A stretch of DNA of 40,974 bases, taken from Paulinella micropora (Eukaryota > Cercozoa > Imbricatea > Euglyphida). Positions 33,501-40,974 of the stretch are shown in pieces; positions within the stretch are counted from its first letter, which is position 1; every line of letters starts with the position of its first letter. A program made the position numbers and the translations under genes. The notes below the pieces were generated by a model. It was not told where the DNA came from and did not search any database. It was given only the letters and a program-made list of their open reading frames with translations. The stretch covers positions 1,572,510-1,613,483 of the forward strand of contig BJOX01000004.1 of the NCBI GenBank assembly GCA_009731375.1. Direction: 5' to 3'.

Positions 33501-34568
33501 CTCAAATCATCTCGCCTCCCTAGTCTATCTTTCTATCTCTTTTCTCTTTCTTCTTCTTCTTCTTTCACCTTCCTTCTCAAATCATCTCGCCTCCCTGGTC
33601 TGTCTTTCTATCTTTCTTTCTTCTTTCTCTTTGTTCTTCTTCTTCTTCTTCTTTCACCTTCCTTCTCAAATCATCTCCTCCCTAGTCTTTCTTTTTAGCT
33701 ACTATCTTTTTCTCTTTCTTCTTCTTTTTCTTTCACCTTCCTTCTCAAATCATCTCGCCTCCCTAGTCTATCTTTCTATCTTTCTTTCTTCTTTCTCTTT
33801 CTTTTTCTTTTTCTTTCACCTTCCTTCTCAAATCACCTCCTCCCTAGTCTATCTTTTTACCTTTCTATCCTCTTTCTCTTTCTTCTTCTTTTTCTTTCAC
33901 CTATCTTCTCAAATCATCTCGCCTCCCTGGTCTATCTTTCTATCTTTCTTTCTCTTTCTTTTTCTCTTTCTTTCTCTTTCACGTTCCTTCTCAAATCATC
34001 TCGCCTCCCTGGTTTATCTTTCTATCTTTTTCTTTTTTCTTTTTCTTTCACCTTCCTTCTCAAATCATCTCGCCTCCCTGGTATCTTTCTTTCTTCTTTC
34101 TCTTTCTTTTTCTTCTTCTTTTTCTTTCACCTCCCTTCTCAAATCATCTCGCCTCCCTAGTCTATCTTTCTATCTTTCTATCTTCTTTCTCTTTCTTCTT
34201 TTTCTTTCACCTTCCTTCTCAAATCATCTCGCCTCCCTGGTCTATCTTTCTATCTTTCTTTTTCTCTTCTTTTTCTCTTTCTTCTTCTTCTTTTTCTTTC
34301 ACCTTCCTTCTCAAATCATCTCGCCTCCCTGGTCTATCTTTCTATCTTTTTTTCTTCTTTCTCTTCTTCTTCTTTTTCTTTCACCTATCTTCTCAAATCA
34401 TCTCGCCTCCCTGCTCTATCTTTCTTTCTTCTTTCTCTTTCTCTTTCTCTTTCACCTTCCTTCTCAAATCATCTCGCCTTCCTAGTCTATCTTTCTATAT
34501 TCTTTCTTTTTCTTCTTTCTTTTTCTTTCACCTCCCTTCTCAAATCATCTCGCCTCCCTGGTCTATCT
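27529..34568 (+). repeat. 7-kb minisatellite made of exon-14 3' ends
   Basis: About 80 or more units of 65-95 bp. Each unit holds ccttctcaaatcatctcgcc, then tccct(g/a)gtctatc, which is the end of exon 14 and its donor, followed by TATC and CTTT pyrimidine filler. Some units lack atctcg (caaatcacctcctccc) and some keep only caaactcc. The window from about 27803 to 28296 recurs at 28433-28926 with a 630-bp shift and no visible change. Plus-strand frames of up to 614 codons are open only because the unit lacks stops. Confidence 0.92.
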
Positions 34569-34850
34569 GTTTGTTTGTTTGTTTGTTTGTTTGTTTGTTT
34601 GTTTGTTTACCTAGTTTGTTTAGCTAGTTTGTTTGTTTGTTACTTTGTTTGTTTGTTTGTTTGTTTGTTTGTTTGTTACTTTGTTACTTTGTTACTTTGA
34701 TTGTTTGTTTGTTTGTTTGCTTGTTTAGCTAGTTAGTTACTTACTTACTTTCTTTGTTTGTTTGTTTGTTTGTTTGTTATTTAGTTAGTTAGTTACTTTG
34801 TTTGTTTGTTTGTTTGTTTTTTTGTTTGTTTGTTTGTTTGTTTGTTAGTA

Positions 34851-34903
<53 letters not shown>

Positions 34904-35240
34904 AGCTTGTTTGTTTGTTTGTTTGTTTGTTTGTTTGTTTGTAAGTTACTTAGTTAGTTAGTTAGTTGTTAGTTAGTTATTTAGTTGATAATTAGTTAGT
35001 TAGTTTAGTTAGTCAGTTAGTTACTTAGTTACTTTAGTTACTTAGTTACTTAGTTACTTAGTTACTTAGTTACTTAGTTACTTAGTTGGTTTTTAGTTAG
35101 TTGTTAGTTAGTTAGTTAGTTAGTTAGTTTAGTTAGTTTAGTTACTTAGTTTAGTTACTTTTACTTACTTAGTTAGTTACTTAATTAGTTAGTTAAGTTA
35201 TTTAGTTAGTTTAGTGAGTTAGTTTAGTTAGTTAGTTAGT
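34569..35240. repeat. GTTT and GTTA arrays
   Basis: GTTT units (34568-34830) mix with and give way to GTTA/GTTAC units. No island is seen in 670 bp. Confidence 0.95.
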
Positions 35241-35255
35241 TAGTTATTATTATTA

Positions 35256-35313
<58 letters not shown>

Positions 35314-35439
35314 TATTATTATTATTATTACTATTATTATTATATTTATTATATTTATTATTATTATTTATCATTATTATCATAACAACAACAACAACAG
35401 CAATAACAATAATGATACTACATATATATATACACACAC

Positions 35440-35488
<49 letters not shown>

Positions 35489-35500
35489 TATGTATATGTA

Positions 35501-35540
<40 letters not shown>

Positions 35541-35585
35541 TATGTATATATATATGTGTATATATATAAATATATATATATACAG
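35241..35585. repeat. ATT, CAA, TA and TATG arrays
   Basis: ATT (35245-35360), a short CAA patch, then TA and TATG up to the acceptor of the first exon-15 copy. Confidence 0.94.
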
Positions 35586-35626
35586 GAGTTATTCCGACCT
35601 TTGCGTCTTGAATGCATACCGCTATG

Positions 35627-35675
<49 letters not shown>

Positions 35676-35835
35676 TATATACACATATATATACATATAT
35701 ATATACATACATATATATATACATATATATATACATATATATATACATATATATATATATATATTTATTTATTTATTTGTTTACTTATATTCAGGAGTTA
35801 TTCCGACCTTTCCGTCTTGAATGGATACCGCTATG

Positions 35836-35884
<49 letters not shown>

Positions 35885-35887
35885 CAG
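35586..35887 (+). repeat. Two 5' copies of exon 15 with TA arrays
   Basis: Copies at 35586-35626 and 35795-35835 follow tacag and attcag. They read [13 protein letters not shown] and [13 protein letters not shown] and break off at gctatg into TA repeats without a donor. Confidence 0.8.
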
Positions 35888-35959
35888 GAGTTATTCCGAC
35901 CTCTACGTCTTGAATGCATACCGCTATGCGCACGGCGCAGCCCATCGCTACTATCAACC
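35888..35959 (+). CDS. Exon 15 ([13 protein letters not shown])
   Basis: 72-nt exon with acceptor tatatacag and donor CAACC|gtatcc. One base completes Trp, then [18 protein letters not shown], then HRYYQP and two bases (phase 2 to 2). Frame 0 is also open (ELFRPLRLE), but phase 2 links to exons 14 and 16. No domain recognised. It is the only one of three copies with its 3' half. Confidence 0.55.
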
Positions 35960-35974
35960 GTATCCATCTATCTT

Positions 35975-36019
<45 letters not shown>

Positions 36020-36104
36020 ATATCTACCTACCCCCCTATCTATCTATCTATCTATCTATCTACCCCCCTATCTATCTATCTATCTATCTCACCGTATCTA
36101 TCGA

Positions 36105-36153
<49 letters not shown>

Positions 36154-36186
36154 CCCCTCTCCTCTCTCNNNNNNNNNNTTTTAACC

Positions 36187-36230
<44 letters not shown>

Positions 36231-36328
36231 AACCATATTTGTCTCTCGCTCTCTCTCTCTCCCTCTACTTTTAACCATATTTCTCTCTCTCTCTCTCTAT
36301 GTATATATGTTGTTAAATTTATCCATAG
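35960..36328. repeat. TATC and CT arrays with a small repeated island
   Basis: TATC from the gtatcc donor (35964-36095), CT (36108-36168), gap 36169-36178, then CT arrays with the island ttttaaccatattt at 36179, 36227 and 36271. The stretch ends in atccatag, the acceptor of the exon-16 copy at 36329. Confidence 0.92.
36169..36178. other. Assembly gap (10 N)
   Basis: Ten N within CT arrays. Confidence 1.
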
Positions 36329-36356
36329 GACAATAGAGCACGACATACTAATCAAA
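36329..36356 (+). pseudogene. 5' copy of exon 16
   Basis: After atccatag it reads TIEHDILIK in the frame of exon 16, then gtaata and a TA/TATG array. The rest of the exon is missing. The gtaata could serve as a donor, giving a short alternative exon. Confidence 0.6.
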
Positions 36357-36359
36357 GTA

Positions 36360-36418
<59 letters not shown>

Positions 36419-36456
36419 TGTTTGTATGTATGTATGTATGTATGTATGTTGTAAAA

Positions 36457-36490
<34 letters not shown>

Positions 36491-36560
36491 AAATTTAAAA
36501 AAATATTGAAAAAATAATAAAAAATGAATAAATAAATAAGTAAATAAATAAATCCCTTAG
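36357..36560. repeat. TA, TATG and AAT arrays
   Basis: TA and TATG to 36449, then AAT/AAAT (36457-36552), ending in the acceptor aatcccttag. Confidence 0.93.
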
Positions 36561-36685
36561 GGCAATGGAGCACTACATACTAATCAAAGCGGACCTCCTT
36601 CAGCGCTTGTCTCTTCTTCTTCTTCTTCTTCTTCTTCTTCTTCTTCTTCTTCTGTCTCCGTTTCGGGCGCCTCTGAAAACTTCAG
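36561..36685 (+). CDS. Exon 16 (MEHYILIKADLLQRL plus Leu run)
   Basis: 125-nt exon with acceptor aaatcccttag and donor TTCAG|gtcttt. One base completes Pro, then AMEHYILIKADLLQRLS, a run of about 14 Leu from CTT repeats, then SPFRAPLKTS and one base (phase 2 to 1). Frame 0 would give a Ser run instead; the Leu frame is preferred because it agrees with exons 15 and 17 and with the conservative changes in the copy at 36329. The in-exon CTT tract could vary in length without a frameshift. Confidence 0.52.
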
Positions 36686-37262
36686 GTCTTTCTTTCTTTC
36701 TTCCTTTCTTCCTTCCTTCCTTCCTTCCTTCTTTTCGTCCTTCTTTTCTTCCTTCCTTTCTTGCTTTCTTTCTTGCTTTCTTCTTTCCTTCCTTTCTTTC
36801 TTCCCTCCTTTCTTCCTTTCTTGCTTTCTTTCTTTCTTTCTTCCTTTCTTTCTTCCTTCCTCTCTTTCGTTCTTCCTTTCTTCCTTCCTTTCTTTCTGTT
36901 TTTTCTTTCTTCCTTCCTTTTCTTTCTTTTTTTCTTTCTTTTTTCTTCTCTCCTCTTTCTTTTTGCTTCTTTCTTCCTTCCTTCCTCTGTTTTTTTCTTT
37001 CTTTTTTTCTTTCTTTCTTTCTTTTTTCTTTCTTTTTTTTCTTTCTTCCTTTTCTTCCTTTTCTTCCTTTTCTTTCTTTCTTTCTTTCTTTCCTTTTTCT
37101 TTTCTTTGTTACTTCCTTCATTCCTTCCTTCATTCCTTCCTTCCTTCCTTCCTTGCTTGCTTTTTTTCTTTCTTCCCTTCATTCCTTCCTTCCTTTCTTC
37201 CCTTCATTCCTTCATTCCTTTCTTCCCTTCAATCTTTTTTCTTGTTCGTTTTTGTTGTTAGA

Positions 37263-37337
<75 letters not shown>
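36686..37337. repeat. CTTT/CTTC arrays, then CT and TA
   Basis: The donor gtcttt opens into 550 bp of CTTT and CCTT units (to 37250), then CT and TA with two tatagttt motifs. All three plus frames and the minus Lys-rich frames are open for trivial reasons. Confidence 0.93.
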
Positions 37338-37340
<3 letters not shown>

Positions 37341-37361
37341 TGTCACTGACCCCCTTCTCAG

Positions 37362-37391
37362 ACGTGAAAGCCACTTCCAGACCTCAGCGAG

Positions 37392-37393
<2 letters not shown>
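37362..37393 (+). CDS. Exon 17 ([10 protein letters not shown])
   Basis: 32-nt exon with a strong acceptor (tgtcactgacccccttctcag) and donor GAGAG|gtatat. Two bases complete Asp after exon 16, then [10 protein letters not shown], phase 1 to 0. Very basic, perhaps a nuclear localisation stretch together with exon 18. TA array starts from gtatat. Confidence 0.55.
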
Positions 37394-37487
<94 letters not shown>

Positions 37488-37565
37488 CCCACTTCCAGAC
37501 CTCAGCGAGAGGTCTACTATTTATATATATATATATATCATAGTTTGTCGCTTACCCCTTTCATT
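37394..37565 (+). repeat. Exon-17 fragments with TA arrays
   Basis: TA array, then 37489-37511 repeats the exon end with a gtctac donor, then a TA patch, then tttgtcgcttacccctttca (37544-37563), which is a decayed copy of the acceptor side. Confidence 0.78.
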
Positions 37566-37600
37566 ATCTATCTGTCTATCTGTCTATCTATCTATCTATC

Positions 37601-37667
<67 letters not shown>

Positions 37668-37715
37668 CTATCTATTGATCTATCTATCTTCCATCCATCC
37701 ATCTATCCATCTATC

Positions 37716-37746
<31 letters not shown>

Positions 37747-37803
37747 CTATCTATCTGTCTGTCTATCTATCGATCTATTCATCCATCCATCCATCCATCT
37801 ATA

Positions 37804-37836
<33 letters not shown>

Positions 37837-37848
37837 GTCTGTCTATCC

Positions 37849-37888
<40 letters not shown>

Positions 37889-38235
37889 GGAGAACACAGA
37901 CATGGTAAGCCTTTTTATTATTTATTTATTTATTTGTTTATTTATTTATTTATTTGTTTAATCCTTTATTCATTTGTTTGTTTATTTATTTATTTATTTA
38001 TTTATCTATTTATTTATTTATTTATTTAATTTATTTGTTTATTTATTTGTTTGTTTATTTATTTGTTTATTTATTTGCCCATTTATTTATTTATTTATTT
38101 ATTTATTTTTTATTTTATTTATTTATTTATTTGTTTATTCATTTTTTTGTTCATTTATTTATTTATTTATTTATTTGTTTTGATTTTTATTTATTTATTT
38201 ATTTTCTTTTATTTCATTTTTATTGTTGACTAAAT
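37566..38235. repeat. TATC and TTTA arrays around a 3' copy of exon 18
   Basis: TATC (37566-37888), then ggagaacacagacatg (37889-37904) followed by gtaagc: this matches the end of exon 18 at 38530 and keeps a good donor. TTTA/TTTG array follows (37912-38222). Confidence 0.85.
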
Positions 38236-38283
38236 GATATACTTATGTGTGTTTGTGTGTTTGTGTGTTGTTGTTGTTGTTGT

Positions 38284-38342
<59 letters not shown>

Positions 38343-38350
38343 CTGCTGTT

Positions 38351-38381
<31 letters not shown>

Positions 38382-38529
38382 TTGCTGTTGTTGCTGCTGC
38401 TGTTGCTGTTGTTGTTGCTGCTGCTGCTGTTGCTGTTGCTGCTGCTGCTGCTGTTGTTGTTTGCTGCTGCTGCTGTTGCTGTTGTTGTTATTGATGCTGT
38501 TGCTGCTGCTGTTGTTGTTACTGCGACAG
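38236..38529. repeat. TGT/TGC (CAA/CAG) trinucleotide tract
   Basis: TG run, then TTG and CTG triplets (38267-38520), the complement of the tract at 13946. It ends in ttactgcgacag, an acceptor-like site. Confidence 0.92.
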
Positions 38530-38556
38530 GCTGCAAAGAGAAAAAACACAGACATG
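38530..38556 (+). CDS. Exon 18, tentative (AAKRKNTDM)
   Basis: Follows ctgcgacag and reads AAKRKNTDM in phase 0, the exit phase of exon 17. In this copy the donor is gone (atggaagaa), whereas the copy at 37889 has atg|gtaagc but no acceptor. The two halves of the exon are thus split between copies. An alternative end is ctagg|gtatta at 38567. Basic residues suggest a nuclear localisation stretch. Confidence 0.4.
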
Positions 38557-38722
38557 GAAGAACTAGGGTATTATCTTTATATTTATATTTGTATTTATAT
38601 TTATATTCATATTCATATTCGTATTTATATTGATATTTATATTGATATTTATATTTATATTTATATTTATGTTTATATTTATGTTTATACTTATGTTTAT
38701 ATTGATATTTATATTTATATTT
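38557..38722. repeat. ATATTT hexanucleotide array
   Basis: After gaagaactagggtattatct, tttata/ttcata hexamers to 38725. Confidence 0.92.
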
Positions 38723-39175
38723 ATATCCTTCCCCTCAACAAATTTCTATGTATGTATGTATGTATGTATGTATGTATGTATGTATGTATGTTTGTATGTA
38801 TGTATGTATGTAATGTATGGATGGATGGATGGATGCATGGATGGATGGATGGGTGGGTGGGTGTGTGGGTGGATGGATGGATGGATGGATGCATGGATGG
38901 ATGCATGGATGGATGCATAGATGGATGCATGGATGGATACATATGCATGGATGCATGGATGGATGCATGGATGGATGGATGCATGGATGCATGGATGGAT
39001 GGATGGATGCATGCATGCATGGATGGATGCATGGATGGATGCATGGATGCATGGATGGATGCATGGATGGATGCATGGATGGATGCATGGATGGATGTAT
39101 GTATGTATGTATGTATGGATGGATGGATGGATGGATGGATGGATGGATGGAAAAGTAAGCTCAGAGGGAAAATAT
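38723..39175 (+). repeat. Split copy of exon 19 around TATG/GGAT array
   Basis: ccttcccctcaacaaatttct (38728-38748) matches the acceptor side of exon 19. The matching start, aagtaagctcagagggaaaa, lies at 39153, after 400 bp of TATG and GGAT/GCAT repeats. The array appears to have grown inside the acceptor. Confidence 0.6.
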
Positions 39176-39353
39176 CTATGTATGTATGTATGTATGTATG
39201 TATGTATGCATGTATGTATGTATGTATGTATGTATGTATGCATGTATGCATGTATGCATGCATGCATGCATGTATGTATGTATGTATGTACGTACGTACG
39301 TACGTACGTATGATGTATGTATGTATGCATGTATGTATGTATGTATGTATAAT
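39176..39353. repeat. TATG and TACG array
   Basis: TATG with GCATGCAT and TACG units, ending before aattttctttcccttaacaa. Confidence 0.93.
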
Positions 39354-39386
39354 TTTCTTTCCCTTAACAATAAGTGTGTAGAAGAG

Positions 39387-39411
39387 AAAGCTAAGAGGAA
39401 AAACCCAATGT
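39387..39411 (+). pseudogene. Copy of exon 19 (KAKRKNPM)
   Basis: Acceptor side ttttctttcccttaacaata, then gtgtagaagag and KAKRKNPM in the frame of exon 19. It has no donor; the frame runs on for about 25 codons into element C. Confidence 0.5.
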
Positions 39412-39440
39412 TAACAAATTTTATTCGTCAAAGGAAAATA

Positions 39441-39567
39441 GTATATTATGCGGCTAGCCACAAATTTGACGTGTTTTGCGGGCGAGCCGGGCCGGGCCGG
39501 CGAGCCCGCAAAACAGCGCGCCGCATATGTTGTTTTATCGGTAACCTGACCACATTTCGTGGAGGTG
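39441..39567 (-). mobile_element. GC-rich fold-back element C, copy 3
   Basis: Inverted copy of the element at 22236 and 27318. It begins gtatattatgcggctagcca and ends cgtggaggtg. Loop gggccgggccgg. Confidence 0.78.
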
Positions 39568-39796
39568 AGCGATAAAATTAGACTGAATCCGCCGCAAACA
39601 GCGGATACATACATGCATACATAAATGCATACATCATGCATGATGCACACATAACACACATACATACATACATACATACTTACATACATACATGAGACCT
39701 GTGTGTCATCTTTCCTTGCATGCATATAGTAATGCTTTCGAATGACCTCGAAACAACGTTGCTGTTGTTTATGTATGTATGCATGTTACCCTGTAT
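39568..39796. repeat. CATA arrays and unique patches
   Basis: Holds the 14-bp palindrome catcatgcatgatg (39632-39645), CATA repeats, a unique patch (39690-39770) and a short TATG. The pyrimidine-rich acceptor of exon 19 follows. No exon is seen. Confidence 0.8.
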
Positions 39797-39829
39797 AGTT
39801 TTCTTCCCCTTAACAAGTTTCTAGAAGAG

Positions 39830-39887
39830 GCAGCTAAGAGGGAAAAAGCCAATCAGAACGATACGGACGCCAACGCTGCCCTAGGAG
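39830..39887 (+). CDS. Exon 19, tentative (AAKREKANQNDTD)
   Basis: The acceptor region is ttttcttccccttaacaagtttctagaagag. Entering after aagag it reads AAKREKANQNDTDANAALG, phase 0 to 1, with donor GGAG|gtctat. Starting five bases earlier after ctag would be phase 1. If the donor is not used the frame stops at TAA (39899-39901) after GGLSK. A 3' copy with donor is at 40582. It resembles exon 18 (AAKRK), so the two may be old duplicates. Confidence 0.45.
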
Positions 39888-39906
39888 GTCTATCGAAATA
39901 ATAATA

Positions 39907-39956
<50 letters not shown>

Positions 39957-39972
39957 TACTATTACTATTATT
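39888..39972. repeat. AAT/ATT array
   Basis: From the gtctatcgaaataataat donor side the array passes from AAT to ATT at about 39909. Confidence 0.93.
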
Positions 39973-40389
39973 CAGCCCAATGGCCTTACGGCGTTAAACT
40001 GTGATGCCAACTCAAAACCATTTGGTGGATGATGCTGGGGAGGAGGGTCGTTGGGCGCCTGTCGAAGATCTTAAACTCCGCTATGCCGGTTGATAGCCCG
40101 TGGACCCAGCGGATACCAAATTGTTATGGGTGGGGTTTTGAGGTAGTTCTAGCAACCATGCTTGGTGTACGCACTTGCACATGCGGCAACGTTTTGCAAG
40201 AGGTTGTTGGGACTGCGGAATAACCTCGGCTTAGTGTAGTCTTGCCCTCAGGAGCTCCATCGGTGGCCCCTATAATCAGTCGAGAGACTGACTAGGTGGG
40301 GATGGAGCACCTCGAACAAGGGTATGGAGGCTCATGTCCGGAAACGGATCGTGCCATCAGCTGCATCAGTATGCCTTAGAGGAAGTATA
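39973..40389 (+). mobile_element. Element D, copy 2
   Basis: About 417 bp from cagcccaatggccttacggc to gccttagaggaagtata, flanked by ATT on both sides. It is the inverted counterpart of 26715 and of the copy at the window end. Compared with 26715 it lacks the outer about 90 bp. Confidence 0.72.
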
Positions 40390-40411
40390 TTACTATTATT
40401 GTTATTATTAA

Positions 40412-40467
<56 letters not shown>

Positions 40468-40524
40468 TATTATTATTTATTATTTATTATTATTATTATT
40501 ATTATTACTACTACTACTACTACG

Positions 40525-40584
<60 letters not shown>

Positions 40585-40626
40585 GCTGCCCTGGCAGGTC
40601 TATCGAAATAATAATAATATAATATA

Positions 40627-40664
<38 letters not shown>

Positions 40665-40676
40665 GTAATAGTAATG

Positions 40677-40746
<70 letters not shown>
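40390..40746. repeat. ATT/AAT arrays with a 3' copy of exon 19
   Basis: ATT (40393-40580), then aacgctgccctggcag (40582-40597) with donor gtctatcg, matching the end of exon 19 (NAALAG), then AAT (40606-40746). Confidence 0.85.
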
Positions 40747-40748
<2 letters not shown>

Positions 40749-40974
40749 TACTTCCTCTAAGGCATACTGATGCAGCTGATGGCACGATCCGTTTCCGGAC
40801 ATGAGCCTCCATGCCCTTGTTCGAGGTGCTCCATCCCCACCTAGTCAGTCTCTCGACTGATTATAGGGGCCACCGATGGAGCTCCTGAGGGCAAGACTAC
40901 ACTAAGCCGAGGTTATTCCGCAGTCCCAACAACCTCTTGCAAAACGTTGCCGCATGTGCAAGTGCGTACACCAA
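40747..40974 (-). mobile_element. Element D, copy 3 (cut by window end)
   Basis: Reverse complement of 40162-40389 over all 228 bp, with a single difference seen (catgccctt against the expected tatgcc side). It forms the right arm of a long palindrome. Confidence 0.8.

Overview
This is eukaryotic nuclear DNA, about 90 percent simple-sequence repeat by eye, with three assembly gaps (8695-8962, 22960-22969, 36169-36178). Introns with GT-AG borders, several families of short inverted-repeat transposons and tetranucleotide arrays point to an animal-type genome. I cannot name the species. The chromatin gene described below is of an animal-type family, and a repeat-rich invertebrate such as a flatworm or mollusc would fit, but that is a guess.

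The long open reading frames are artefacts of stop-free repeats. Between the repeats lie short unique islands, and these behave as small exons (23-125 nt) of one plus-strand gene. Most junctions keep the reading frame from island to island. Islands at 2535, 6544, 7955, 9571, 10100, 11337 and 12926 join into the C-terminal half of a JmjC domain followed by the helical region found in KDM2/KDM7 (PHF2/PHF8/KDM7A) histone lysine demethylases. Recognisable pieces in order are [53 protein letters not shown] and LFEFPFISQLHWF. Islands at 14989, 18128, 20483, 22759, 23011, 26359, 27486, 35888, 36561, 37362, 38530 and 39830 continue the gene as a less conserved tail. The N-terminal part, including the HxD iron motif and any PHD finger, would lie left of the window, and the gene seems to run on to the right. 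The third iron-binding position of the JmjC fold is Cys instead of His.

The second theme is how the repeats relate to the exons. Nearly every exon is surrounded by truncated copies of itself, either the 5' part with its acceptor or the 3' part with its donor. The microsatellite next to a donor usually looks like an expansion of that donor: gtaagt leads into AAGT arrays, gtatgt into TATG, gtaatg into TAATG, gtctat into TATC, gtatat into TA and gtcttt into CTTT. A 7-kb pyrimidine-rich minisatellite (27529-34568) is about 80 copies of one exon end plus donor.

Layout: 1-2.5 kb CT, TATG and 61-bp arrays; 2.5-13.9 kb JmjC exons with their copies; 13.9-14.4 kb CAA/CAG tract; 15-17.5 kb about ten-copy exon array; 18-21 kb two more exons with pentanucleotide arrays; 21.5-27.5 kb transposon cluster, two exons, trinucleotide block and 31-bp minisatellite; 27.5-34.6 kb minisatellite; 35-40 kb last exons; 40-41 kb near-perfect palindrome of a dispersed element. 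A 477-577 bp dispersed element occurs at 3.5, 8.4 and 20.6 kb. No rRNA, tRNA or CRISPR array is visible.
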